Assembly: GCA_013377075.1 (NCBI GenBank)
Contig: JACABD010000021.1
Coordinates: forward strand, 1-62,745
Length of the DNA: 62,745 nt
Source: Geobacteraceae bacterium
GTDB lineage: Bacteria > Desulfobacterota > Desulfuromonadia > Geobacterales > DSM-12255
Direction of reading: 5' to 3'
The position numbers and the translations under genes are program-made. The notes below the pieces were generated by a model that saw nothing but the letters and a program-made list of their open reading frames with translations, did no database searches and was not told the origin of the DNA. Shown piece by piece: positions 39,121 to 49,175 of this stretch (the first letter of the stretch is position 1; each line of letters begins with the position of its first letter).

Positions 39121-39168
39121 CCCGCGTGGCGGGAGGGAGGTGCTTACAGTACGTGAGTGTACACTAAC

Positions 39169-42100
39169 TTATTGCCGCTCGGCAAACGCTGCCAGATGGT
39201 TGTATGCAGCTTGCTTCTTGGTGCCCAGCTTGACACCACTTCCGTCTTGGCGGTTCTTGCCTTCTTCGCGTACAGCCTTGCGCCACTCTTGCTCTTTCTT
39301 CCCTGTGATGGGGTTCTCAGGGTGATCAGCGTTGAACTTGGCAATCGCATTACGGGCCGCAGACATATCCCCTCCACGTAGCCCTTCTTCAAACTGCTTG
39401 GCAACGGATGCCTCACGGGCGTTGATGGCGGCTTCGGTGTTCTTCACCGCCTTGGTACCCTCGTAGTAGTCCGACTCGGCCATCGTCGTCATGCCCATGG
39501 CGCGGGATGCAATGTCCAGCGCGTCGAGCTTGGTGCCGGTAGGCACGCCCTTACCGTCAGTCATACCTTCTACAGCGTAGCGCCCGGACTTGATAAGGTC
39601 GGCTCCAGCCTTGGGCAGCATCTTCTCTGCGCCCTTGGCCCAGTCACCTTCGTTGAACCGCACGATACCGTCGTACATGTTTGCAGCCATGCCGCCCACC
39701 GGCCCCGCCAGCGCGCCTGCGATCTTGTTCACTTGGTCCTGGCCGGTCTTGCCGTCGAACTTGGTGTACTGGCCGAACGGAGAGGCAACGTCGCCCAGAC
39801 CGATACGGGCCGATACGTCCCAGCCCCAGGCGGCAGGTATGCCTTTGGTGAACACGTCTGCAATTTTCTTGTCGCCGGTTATGCGTACCAGACCGTTGCG
39901 GAATGCTGTCTCTGCATCGCCCTCAGGATCGTCCGGGTCACGGAAGGCGTTGGCCAGGGCAAACGCTACTCCAGCCAGCGGCATCCCAGTGATACCGGCA
40001 GCCAGCCCAGAGGTAGTGAACAGGTAGCCCACAGCGGCCATGGCCTCTTTGTCCCCGGCAAACGCCTTCTTGGCGTTGGTGGCCAGCAGGTAGAGCATGG
40101 CTTGTTGGTACTTGCGGAACTGGAATACCAGCTTGGCCAGCGGTACGCCGCCACCTTCGCGCATGATGCGGGCTGTACCTTCCGTAGAGTAGTCGAACTG
40201 TGTGGATACAACGGTGTTGTATGCGTGTTCGGTTGCTTCTTCGTGGGTCATGCCGTCAGCAATTCCAAGGCGGTACGCTGCCAGAGCAGTGGATGCCCGG
40301 TTCACCAGCTCAACTTGCTGGTTCGCCCAACCCATAACGCGGTTGAACTTGGCCATCTTGCGGTTGCTGTCCTCTGCAATCATGGCGTTGTCGTGCTGCA
40401 GACCTTCGTCCACAATACCGCGCTCCATCAGGTTGCGCATCATCAGCCGCTCGCTCTGCTTGGGCAGGGAGGTCTCGTTGATACCGCTCCACATATCGAA
40501 CTTGTCGCCCTTCATACGGGCGTCTTTGACCATGCCGATGGCGTCCGCAGAGGCGGCAGTCAGCGCGGAGGTGGCTTTCATCAGGCCGTGTTTTGCAGCA
40601 AGGATAGGGCCGGTAACCATCCAAGGCTGGGTGGCGTTAATCAGCACGTTAGAAGGCGACATACCGAGGTGGTAGACCCACGATGCGCCGCTCAGTGCGT
40701 CCTGTACCGGCGTGTCCGTGAACTTCATGTCCAGGGCCATACGCTGCTCCATCTCGCGGTGGATGTGCTGCAGGTCGATGTTGCCCTTGGCTTCCTGCTT
40801 CATGCGGAACATGGTGTCGGCCAGATCGGTGGCGTACTGCAGGCGCGAATTGTAGAAGGCACTGCTTTGACCAGTGCTGGCAAAGGCGCGGAGCATGTCG
40901 GGGTTGGCCCCCTCGATACCCTTGCGTGCAGCCTCGCGGCGCAGAGCGTGCATCTCTGGCAGGGAGCGCAGGAAGATATTGGCCAGGGCCTCGTTCAGCT
41001 TCTTGGTCACGTCGCTGTCCGCACCGAACTGGGTTTCCATAACGTGGCCGATAGCAGACAGCGTATCCTGCGAGGTGCCCCGCATACCGTCAATGTGCTG
41101 GTCGGTCATATCGAAGCGCGACTCAAGTCCGGCAGCGTCGTACTCACGTTTGGCAGCGTTGGCTTCGCCCTTGTTCTCATGGGCGGACACCCGGTAGTGC
41201 TGGCCAGACTTGCGCAGTTCTTCCAGCTCGTCTTCCAACTTACCGCGTTCTTCGCCCGTGGCGTCCTTGATCTTGTCTTTCAAGTCTTTGAGCTTCTGCG
41301 ACTCACCGATAACCAAGTAGCTACCGAAACGCACAAGCGGGAAGTACGGGCCCTTCATCTTCTCAAGCTGCTTCTTGTACTCTGCCACAGCGTCGTCGCG
41401 GTCCTTTTGGATTTTGGCAATGCGCTCCAAGGCTGCTTCTTTCTCGGCTTGCGTCTTGGCTTCCTCGGCCTGCTCGTTGGCCTTTTCAAACATCTTGCGG
41501 TAGGTGTTATCCACCAGCGCGTTGTACGCTGCCCCCCGGTCCGCCCACGACTTGGCCAACTGAGCCTTGGCTTCCTGGTACACAGTTTTGGCTTCGGGCG
41601 TCATGGCATCGTACTTGGCCTTGAGCGTGTCGTACTTGGCTTTATCGGCTGCTTCCAGGTGGCTGTTGGGCGTACCGTGTACGCCTGGAGTGAACTTCTC
41701 GTCAGGGTGAATCTGCTGCATGGTGGCGTCCATCATCACAGCGTCAAGGCCCTTCTTGATTGCTTTGGGCAGCTTGTCCCACTTAACTGAGACGTTGTGG
41801 TACTCCATGGCAGCAGCCATGCGGGCTTTGCGCATCATCTGCTGGAAGCCAATGTACTGCCCGAGGGTCTTGAGCTTGTCGCCAAACTGCTCTTTAAGCT
41901 GCTCGTTGGTCAGCATCTTGGGGGACAGGCGTGTAATGAAGTCGGTGACCGTGGCCCAGTTGTCTTTCACCTTGGGCGGCAGCATTGCGCGAACGTGGTC
42001 GTACGCGGCTGTAACAGTGTCTGACGCCTCAACGGCTGCAGGAACAGCCTTAGAGAACTTGGTAGCCAGTACATCCGGGGAGAAGCTGCCGTCCTTGCCG

Positions 42101-45100
42101 GGGTTAGCCCCTGTCTCCCGCACCGAATTAATGTGGGGTACAACTCCGCCCAGCGCGCGGGTAAGACGGCGGCGTACTTCGGACAGCAAACGGTTCGTGG
42201 CTGCTGCTGGAATGCCTTCAAGGCGTGTGTAGCGGTTGAAGCGGGAGCTGGTAGGCGCTTCCGAAGCCATCCCTTCCTTCTTCAGGTACTGGAACGCAGT
42301 GCTTCCGTATCGTGGGCCGTCAATGGCGACCCCCCAGTTTCCATCTTTGTTCTGCCAAGCAGTTACCGTCTGGATTGCCTGTCCGATTCCGTCGCTGTAA
42401 AGACCCACCGTAATTGCGTTGAGTCCTTCTCCGATTCCGTTGTTGCCGTCGTCGTACCGGCTATCGGCGCGGGTAGTGATCCCGAGGAAGTTACCGTATG
42501 TCTCGTCGGGGCCCCAGGTAAGGGTTTCTGTTCCTGGCTTGGAGTCATCGCGGTTTGATATCTTTGCGCCCACTTGGCCAGTTCGCTTTTCAGACTTGGC
42601 ATAGTAATCTGCGATCTCCTTGTCGGTAGCGTTCAACTTCGTTCCGAGTTCCCGCGCGCCATTCGTCACTTCGATATTGGCAGCACCGTACGCCAAATTT
42701 ACCAGATGCTGCGCAGTCATGGCAGGCAGCTTCACTCCGCCGAAGCGGGACCGTACGATATCGGAGAAGACTTTGGCCAGCTTGGACAGCCAATATTGCA
42801 CCGTACCATGCGCCGCCCGGTCATCAGGCTCAACGCCTTCTTCTGCGGCAACCTCTGCTGCGTAGGCCAACAGTTCTTCGTCTGCGTGGGCAGAGATCGT
42901 GCCAGCAGCTTCCATGCGCCGCTTGGCTTCGTCAAACACCCGGCGCTCCAGGGAACCCTTGGGGGCGTTGGCCCACGCCTTAACCGTGCCGATAAGCACA
43001 GGGAGGTTGGCCCCGAACTGATTGGCCAAGCCAATGTGCACACCCAATTCGTGCAGGAACACTGCCAGCTCTTTGCCCTTGGGGATGTTGTCCGCAATCA
43101 GGTGCATGACACGGGGGTTCTTGGGGTCAACAAACCCCTTGGCCCCTGCAATATCCGCAGCGGATATGTGCGGGTTAGCTGCCAACGCATCTGCCTCAGA
43201 CTGGTAAAAGCGCGCGACACCGCGCAAGGGCCCACGGGCCACCACAGGGAACCAGTTGTTGAATACGGCCTTTACTGCAGCAACCGTGTTGCCGGTTACT
43301 CCGCCAGAGGCTTTGGAAAACTTGGCGCTGCCAGGCGCTGTGTCTTCTTGCTTACCAACCATATCCCGGTCAGTACCGTCATTGATGTTCCCGCTTCGGG
43401 TTGTTGTGGCTTCCGTGGTTTGTGTCTCAGTTGCTTCTTTGAACAGCTCGCCTGTCTTGGAAACTTCGTCTGGTAGCACAAACATCATGCCGCCGTTGAA
43501 CTTGTCGATCTCAGGAATCACATTGTTAACAAAGGCGTCTTCGGTGGTGTTGATACAGCCAAAGCTGATTTTGTTATCTGCTGCAGTATCAGATTTGAGC
43601 CGATCCGAACGATGCTCCGATTGGTCGCCAAGCCACACAGAGTGCACGGCAATGTTTGCAGTGCCGCGTGCCGTTTTCTGAGTAGTCTCTACCAAGTGGA
43701 GAATCTTTCCCCCGGTGTACTCATGGTCCTCGACAGCGCGCAAGTGAAAAGTACCTGCTGGTGTTATCTTGGCCCCTCCTTCAAGAGACGCCTTGCTGCT
43801 GAGTGTGTCGCCTTTGTCTTTGCCAAACAAGGCGGCAGACTGTACCCGTACAGTTCCGTCTGCGTTAAAAACGTGCAGCATCCCGTTGGGCTTATCGGCA
43901 ATCATAAAGCCCTTGCCTGTCTTCATAGCAGCGGGAGCAACTGCTTCATACACCTGCACAGCAGCGTCAGACATTTTGGCACGGGCTTCAGCAGGAACCT
44001 CTGCCCGCAAGGCGCGGGTCTGGGTAGTGATTGTGGTCACTGCCTGCGGCACGTTAAAGTCAAAGTGTGCCTTGTACTGCATGGGGTTCATAATCACCCC
44101 CACCGCAAGAACCCCGTTTGCTACAGCCTTGATTGCCTCGCGGATCGCGGCACTTACTGCCTGCGCGCCCTTGTTTACAAACGCAATTACATCTTGTGTA
44201 ACACGGTCTATAAACCGTGGGTCGCTCCGTTCCGCACCGTAATGGGCCTCAAGCGCTTCTACCTGCTCATCGGGTAGCTCGCTTACAACGCTCTGTACCG
44301 CTTCGGCGGCAGGCGTTACTTGGGTTTCGGTTGCCCCTCCGGTAGCAGTTCCCCCGCCCGGGGTATCGCCGCCAGCGCTTCGCTGCTCGGCTCCGCTCCG
44401 TCCGCTATCTTCCACATTAGCTTTAGAAGCGCTTCCAGTTCCGCCTTCTGTGACTGCTTTTGCGGCTGCTGCTTTTGCTTCTGCATCTTGGGCCTTTTTG
44501 CGTTCTACTATTTCCGCCCTATCGTACGCCTGCTGGGATTCTTTGGCAAAAGTACGGATAGCAGCCCGTGTCTCAGGGGTAGCGTCGGGCCCGGCATCCA
44601 TATGGTAACGAACCGCTTCCATAATCTTGCCAACAGCGTTATCGTTGTGCGCGAGCCCGTTATAGGCAGCCGCCAAATACCCTAGATAGCCTAGTTCGTG
44701 CGCGGTTGCCTTTCTGAAATCCCCCTTGTACTTGCCGGATATCCCTTTGTAGATGGGGTGGTCTTCAAGGCGCTGGGGTTTGGGCGCGGCCACATCGGCG
44801 TTGCTACCACCAACGGAGTTGACCAGCTTACGGTTTTCAGAAAACTCGTTGTTGGCCGCATTTTCATGGTCAATATCATCGCTGCTCAATGCAGCTTCAT
44901 CTTCCGGCACGCCTTCGGTGGGCTCGGCGTTGTGGGCTTCTACGTTGTCTTCGGGGGCAACGCGATCATGGCCAATGTCGCCTTCGGCCAAATCCTCTAC
45001 GGTTACATCAGGGGATGCCAGGAAGCGGTTCTTGACCTCACGGGAAATACCAATGGCGTTACGGACCCGGCTGACTTCGGTGTTCGATTTACCAGGTTTG

Positions 45101-47634
45101 GCAAGGCCCACCTTCTCGGCAGCAGCTTGATCAGATAGCGGTGGGATGCGGTTACCCTGCTCGTCCACGCCCAAGGTCAGGCGAATGGCGTGGTGCATAC
45201 GGGCGTCCAGCGGCTCCAGCAGGAGCTTCAACGCCTTGAAGTCAATCGACTTACCAAGAACAGCAGTCTTGCCCTGCAGCTTGTTCACAAGGGTTGATAC
45301 CTTGGGCTTTGGCGCGGACTCGGTTGTGCTTGCCTTTTCCTTCTTGGGCTTGGTCGTAACTACTGGCGCAGCGGCGGGCTTAGTCTCGGCAGCGGGCTTC
45401 GCAGGTACGGCATCTGTTCCAGTCTTTGCTGCCACAGGAGCTGCTGCGGGCTTAGATTCAGTTCCTTTGCCAGCAGTCTCTGATCCAGCGTCAGCCTTGG
45501 TGGTCGCGGTTGGGGCGGCTGCGGGGGCAGCGGCAGCGGGCTTTGTTTCAACGACTTTGGCTGTGACGGGCTTTGGTGGGTCATTCTTGGTAGTCTCCGC
45601 TTCGGCAGCTTTGGCCTCTGCCAGTTTCTTGGCGTCTTTGATCGTGACGTTGACGTTCTTTACTGCGCCAGAAATGCGCTCCTTATCGTTGGAAGCAAGT
45701 GCAGAACGAAGCTCCCCCACAAGAGAGGTGTGTTGGGTTTCGGTAATCAGGCCAGAGGCTTTCGCCTCGTTCATTTCGACAGTGGCGCGAAGCACAGGGT
45801 GCGACACTTTCGGCTGGCTAACGGTAGCCAGCTCGTCCTGCGTGAACAGGGTTTCGTGGGTGGACTTAACCAGCGCGTCGTGCTTGGCTTGTGCCTCACG
45901 CTTCTCTTGGTCTTTCTTCTGCTGCTCGGCCTGAACAGTCTTAGCGCGCTCCATAGCCAACTGAAGGCCAAGGTCAGGTTGAGCAAGCTCTCCGTTCGTA
46001 GCTACGTTACCGCCACCGGCAGGGGCAAAGGCTGGACCGTTGGGCCCACCAGGGCCAGTCTTACCAACATCGGCAGCAGGACCAACCTGCATAACATCGT
46101 CCAGGCCAGGACGGCCAGGGACAACAGGCATCTGCAAACCGCGACCACGCGGGTTCACCCCCGTATTTGGTTGCTGCTCTCCAAGCGCCTGATGGTCGAA
46201 GTCAACGCCAGACTCGCCCGAGCCATTAGCCCCGGCAGAAGTTGACCAGTTAGGTGCAGTGTCCTGCAACGGGGCTACGTACCCCGGCTGCTGCGGCTTG
46301 GTCAAATCTTCAAAGCCCTGCGAAGTGCTGAACGCGGGGTTGGTAACGTACCCGTACTTAACCGCTTCTTCTGGTGTGATTTCCTTGCGGTCAATCATCC
46401 CCTGCAGTGCTGCCTGCCGCTTCATGTCCGCAACATTGCTCGGTCCGGCTCCGCCTTGGGCCTTGTCTCCAAACGTGGCCTCGTACTCAGACCGCAGCAT
46501 AGAACTTCCATCCGGGAAGGTAACAATGTCGTTGGGCCGGTGGTTGGACAGACCGAGCTGCAACAAGTTAGCGGGGGGCGCAGACGGAGCGACAGGAAGA
46601 CTCTGCTTACGGAAATTGAACGCGCCGCCCATAGCTGCACCGGCAAGCCCGCCTTCGATACCAGCGCGGAGTACGCCATCACCAATGTCTTTGCCGTCAG
46701 CGTAGTTCTGCCACGCTTGTTCTTGCATGGACTGCGGGAACTCTTGCACGCCACCTTCCACTGCCATACCGCCCAATACACGCCGTGCGCGAGAGGCTTG
46801 GCTCTCCACGCCTGTGGGCTTTCCCCCGGCCATAGCTGTCTCAGGGGTTTCCAGGCCGAACTTGTGGGCCAAGCGACCACCGCCTGCAGCAATCAACATG
46901 TCTACAGTGCCGGAGCCAAGAGCTGCAATAGCGCCCTTACGTGCGTCATCGCCCTGGTAGTCGTCCATGGCCTGGCCAGCCTGGGTCAACCCTTCTCCCA
47001 TACCACCAAGTACCGGAGACGCCCAGTTCTCGCCTACTGTGCGGGCAATAACTCCGGGGCGAGCTATGGCAGCAGCAACATCCCCGGCTCCACCGGCTAC
47101 ACCAGCAGCACGTCCAATAAGTCCAAGACCCTTAGAGATAGCACCGCCCGCCAACATTGCAGGCGCAGACTCAATCGTCTGGTTGACCGTGTACATCGGG
47201 TTGCGCAAGTACGCCTTAGCAACATCCAGCCCGCTGGTGTTGGGGTCTTGCCATGCCTGCTGCACGTCAGCTTGGCTGCGGTTGTACTGGTCAGAGTAGC
47301 CCGTATCCTTAGCCCACTTCCCTGGCTGAAACCCGGTAGCCTCGCCTAGAGCGTCGGCAGCAGCACTGAACGGGCGATACCCGGTAGCAAGGGCAACCGG
47401 AATGTCTGCAAGCCCTGTAGCGATGCCAGGAAGCTGCTGGATACCAGCCTTGAGGGAACGCCCCATATCCCCCATCGTTCCCTTACCAGCACCATACCCA
47501 ACCTTGTGTGCCACCTCCAATGGGTCCATCCCTACAGAAGCGGCGTAGTGGTGCAGCAGCTCGTTATCGGACAAGCCCTTCAGCTCCGCAGGGGCGGAGT
47601 CACGAATATCAGAGAGTGTGTAAATTCCGCCCAT
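39169..47634 (-). CDS. Giant polyvalent internal virion protein (PLxRFG family) with L,D-transpeptidase-like domain
   Basis: At 2,821 residues this gene takes 13% of the genome. The N-terminal 400 residues are Gly/Ala-rich with hydrophobic segments. Residues about 650-800 are Ala/Lys/Thr/Pro linkers. Near 1240-1400 is a YkuD-like domain (ITPAGTFHL, His1331 in AVHSVW, Cys1360 in ISFGCINTTEDAF), which acts on peptidoglycan cross-links. HELGVH (His1528, Glu1529, His1532) marks a zinc-peptidase-like domain. YFPLVRFGSY at about 2097-2106 is the PLxRFG motif of huge podophage virion proteins. Such proteins are packaged and ejected to help DNA cross the cell envelope. AAAGGC precedes the ATG. Confidence 0.85.
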   Translation of the reverse strand: MGGIYTLSDIRDSAPAELKGLSDNELLHHYAASVGMDPLEVAHKVGYGAGKGTMGDMGRSLKAGIQQLPGIATGLADIPVALATGYRPFSAAADALGEATGFQPGKWAKDTGYSDQYNRSQADVQQAWQDPNTSGLDVAKAYLRNPMYTVNQTIESAPAMLAGGAISKGLGLIGRAAGVAGGAGDVAAAIARPGVIARTVGENWASPVLGGMGEGLTQAGQAMDDYQGDDARKGAIAALGSGTVDMLIAAGGGRLAHKFGLETPETAMAGGKPTGVESQASRARRVLGGMAVEGGVQEFPQSMQEQAWQNYADGKDIGDGVLRAGIEGGLAGAAMGGAFNFRKQSLPVAPSAPPANLLQLGLSNHRPNDIVTFPDGSSMLRSEYEATFGDKAQGGAGPSNVADMKRQAALQGMIDRKEITPEEAVKYGYVTNPAFSTSQGFEDLTKPQQPGYVAPLQDTAPNWSTSAGANGSGESGVDFDHQALGEQQPNTGVNPRGRGLQMPVVPGRPGLDDVMQVGPAADVGKTGPGGPNGPAFAPAGGGNVATNGELAQPDLGLQLAMERAKTVQAEQQKKDQEKREAQAKHDALVKSTHETLFTQDELATVSQPKVSHPVLRATVEMNEAKASGLITETQHTSLVGELRSALASNDKERISGAVKNVNVTIKDAKKLAEAKAAEAETTKNDPPKPVTAKVVETKPAAAAPAAAPTATTKADAGSETAGKGTESKPAAAPVAAKTGTDAVPAKPAAETKPAAAPVVTTKPKKEKASTTESAPKPKVSTLVNKLQGKTAVLGKSIDFKALKLLLEPLDARMHHAIRLTLGVDEQGNRIPPLSDQAAAEKVGLAKPGKSNTEVSRVRNAIGISREVKNRFLASPDVTVEDLAEGDIGHDRVAPEDNVEAHNAEPTEGVPEDEAALSSDDIDHENAANNEFSENRKLVNSVGGSNADVAAPKPQRLEDHPIYKGISGKYKGDFRKATAHELGYLGYLAAAYNGLAHNDNAVGKIMEAVRYHMDAGPDATPETRAAIRTFAKESQQAYDRAEIVERKKAQDAEAKAAAAKAVTEGGTGSASKANVEDSGRSGAEQRSAGGDTPGGGTATGGATETQVTPAAEAVQSVVSELPDEQVEALEAHYGAERSDPRFIDRVTQDVIAFVNKGAQAVSAAIREAIKAVANGVLAVGVIMNPMQYKAHFDFNVPQAVTTITTQTRALRAEVPAEARAKMSDAAVQVYEAVAPAAMKTGKGFMIADKPNGMLHVFNADGTVRVQSAALFGKDKGDTLSSKASLEGGAKITPAGTFHLRAVEDHEYTGGKILHLVETTQKTARGTANIAVHSVWLGDQSEHRSDRLKSDTAADNKISFGCINTTEDAFVNNVIPEIDKFNGGMMFVLPDEVSKTGELFKEATETQTTEATTTRSGNINDGTDRDMVGKQEDTAPGSAKFSKASGGVTGNTVAAVKAVFNNWFPVVARGPLRGVARFYQSEADALAANPHISAADIAGAKGFVDPKNPRVMHLIADNIPKGKELAVFLHELGVHIGLANQFGANLPVLIGTVKAWANAPKGSLERRVFDEAKRRMEAAGTISAHADEELLAYAAEVAAEEGVEPDDRAAHGTVQYWLSKLAKVFSDIVRSRFGGVKLPAMTAQHLVNLAYGAANIEVTNGARELGTKLNATDKEIADYYAKSEKRTGQVGAKISNRDDSKPGTETLTWGPDETYGNFLGITTRADSRYDDGNNGIGEGLNAITVGLYSDGIGQAIQTVTAWQNKDGNWGVAIDGPRYGSTAFQYLKKEGMASEAPTSSRFNRYTRLEGIPAAATNRLLSEVRRRLTRALGGVVPHINSVRETGANPGKDGSFSPDVLATKFSKAVPAAVEASDTVTAAYDHVRAMLPPKVKDNWATVTDFITRLSPKMLTNEQLKEQFGDKLKTLGQYIGFQQMMRKARMAAAMEYHNVSVKWDKLPKAIKKGLDAVMMDATMQQIHPDEKFTPGVHGTPNSHLEAADKAKYDTLKAKYDAMTPEAKTVYQEAKAQLAKSWADRGAAYNALVDNTYRKMFEKANEQAEEAKTQAEKEAALERIAKIQKDRDDAVAEYKKQLEKMKGPYFPLVRFGSYLVIGESQKLKDLKDKIKDATGEERGKLEDELEELRKSGQHYRVSAHENKGEANAAKREYDAAGLESRFDMTDQHIDGMRGTSQDTLSAIGHVMETQFGADSDVTKKLNEALANIFLRSLPEMHALRREAARKGIEGANPDMLRAFASTGQSSAFYNSRLQYATDLADTMFRMKQEAKGNIDLQHIHREMEQRMALDMKFTDTPVQDALSGASWVYHLGMSPSNVLINATQPWMVTGPILAAKHGLMKATSALTAASADAIGMVKDARMKGDKFDMWSGINETSLPKQSERLMMRNLMERGIVDEGLQHDNAMIAEDSNRKMAKFNRVMGWANQQVELVNRASTALAAYRLGIADGMTHEEATEHAYNTVVSTQFDYSTEGTARIMREGGGVPLAKLVFQFRKYQQAMLYLLATNAKKAFAGDKEAMAAVGYLFTTSGLAAGITGMPLAGVAFALANAFRDPDDPEGDAETAFRNGLVRITGDKKIADVFTKGIPAAWGWDVSARIGLGDVASPFGQYTKFDGKTGQDQVNKIAGALAGPVGGMAANMYDGIVRFNEGDWAKGAEKMLPKAGADLIKSGRYAVEGMTDGKGVPTGTKLDALDIASRAMGMTTMAESDYYEGTKAVKNTEAAINAREASVAKQFEEGLRGGDMSAARNAIAKFNADHPENPITGKKEQEWRKAVREEGKNRQDGSGVKLGTKKQAAYNHLAAFAERQ

Positions 47635-47644
47635 ATTTGCCTTT

Positions 47645-49168
47645 TTACTTTACGTTGGGGGTCATACCTAGCGGCGTCTGCAACCCTAACTGAGAGGGCT
47701 CTGTGAGTGCGTTCTTTTCCAGAAGCGCGCCCAGCTTGTTGGTGTCCGTGATGTATGGAGAACGAAGTCGTGTCTCAACTTCTGCCAGCTTGGGGTCGGG
47801 TTTCTTCATCAACCCTCTCGGGGCGTCAATGGTTGGGTGGCTGCCGGAAGTACCGCTGCTGGGGGATGTAGCTTTGGTGGCAGCCGCAGCCGTTGTACCG
47901 CCGCCCCAACTTGGCAGCGCCCCGGCGTTCCCGCCTTGCAGAATGCTTATGGCTTTGGCCCGCTGCTGCTCATAAGGCACGCCCTTGAACGCAGGGTCGG
48001 AACTCAGCTTTGAAACCACGGAGTCGATATCTGCTTCTGGGATAGCCTTTGGCGCCTTGTCGTCCATATTTGCAACGACCTTGCCCATCCGTCCCATAAC
48101 CACGCCGTATTCCCGTTTGAAGTCGCCAGTAAGTTTGGCGCGTTTCTTCTCGTCTGTTTCAGCCTCAATGTTCGCTTGCATCTCGTTGAGGCGTGTAGCG
48201 TCTTTCGGGTCCATTTCTTTTCCGCTTCGCGCGTAGGCCAGCTTGGCGTAGGCCAGCTCCGCCCGCATACCGGCTATCTCCAACTTCGTGGCGTTGGTGT
48301 CGTCCTTATAGCGGGCGTCGTTGTTTACAGTGGCCATCTCCTTCTGAGTCAGGTTCCACTTATCTACGCGCTCACCGATCTCTTTGTGTGCAGCGGCGGC
48401 AGTGTTCAGCGCTACGTCGCCATAGCCTTCTTTGCTGTACTCCCCTGCCAGGACCAACTGCTGGAGCTGGGACTTGTTCAACTTGAACTTACCGCCATCA
48501 GGTACGTTGTGGTCGTCTGTGGTGAGGATCGTGTAGTTGTTGCCTTCCTTGCCGCCGTACAGGATAGGAACCCCAGCAGCATTTGCACCGGCTGCAGCGC
48601 GCTCCAAATCGGAGTCAGACATGCTGGTCACGCGATTGGCGATCTTCCGCTGGTGCGCGCCTTCGTACGCCTTCTGGAACGGTGCGGCGTCTTGCCCTTG
48701 AAGCACTGCGATCTTGCCCAGAATCTGGTTGCGGCTCATCACCGAGTCGGGGTCGAAGTAACTTGTGGGTGGGGTGGCCGGGGCCATCCCGCGAGCGGGA
48801 ACAGGTGTAGCGGGGTTCGTTGCCCCGCCAGTAGGTAGGCCCGCGCCAGTATAGAAATCGGCGTCCTGCATGGCGTTGTTCGCGGCGTTGCCCATGGCTG
48901 CAGGGCTCGGTGCGGCGTTGCCACCTTGCGCGCTATCCAGTTGGGCCAACTGCTTGCGGTACCCCTCTACCTGGCCAGCCAGGTTTTCTGCACGCTGGGC
49001 TGCGCTGACTTGCAAACCACCTAACTGCATTTGCTGGCCGTGGGCCTCTGCGGCGCGCTGGTCTGCTGCCTGTTGTAGTTCTAGTGCGGATTGCGCGCGT
49101 TGGTTGGCAAGCCCGGAGTTCCAGATGTTGGACCCAAGGCTCATGCCTTCTTGAAATGCACCCATCAT
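47645..49168 (-). CDS. Internal virion protein candidate
   Basis: The 507-residue product is Ala/Gln-rich, with an N-terminal coiled coil (about residues 20-80), a Pro/Ala linker, a charged helical middle and a Ser/Thr/Ala-rich C-terminal stretch. It lies between another Ala/Gly-rich protein and the giant PLxRFG protein, the arrangement of the three internal core proteins in short-tailed phages. Function is inferred from position. Confidence 0.6.
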   Translation of the reverse strand: MMGAFQEGMSLGSNIWNSGLANQRAQSALELQQAADQRAAEAHGQQMQLGGLQVSAAQRAENLAGQVEGYRKQLAQLDSAQGGNAAPSPAAMGNAANNAMQDADFYTGAGLPTGGATNPATPVPARGMAPATPPTSYFDPDSVMSRNQILGKIAVLQGQDAAPFQKAYEGAHQRKIANRVTSMSDSDLERAAAGANAAGVPILYGGKEGNNYTILTTDDHNVPDGGKFKLNKSQLQQLVLAGEYSKEGYGDVALNTAAAAHKEIGERVDKWNLTQKEMATVNNDARYKDDTNATKLEIAGMRAELAYAKLAYARSGKEMDPKDATRLNEMQANIEAETDEKKRAKLTGDFKREYGVVMGRMGKVVANMDDKAPKAIPEADIDSVVSKLSSDPAFKGVPYEQQRAKAISILQGGNAGALPSWGGGTTAAAATKATSPSSGTSGSHPTIDAPRGLMKKPDPKLAEVETRLRSPYITDTNKLGALLEKNALTEPSQLGLQTPLGMTPNVK

Positions 49169-49175
49169 CTACTCC

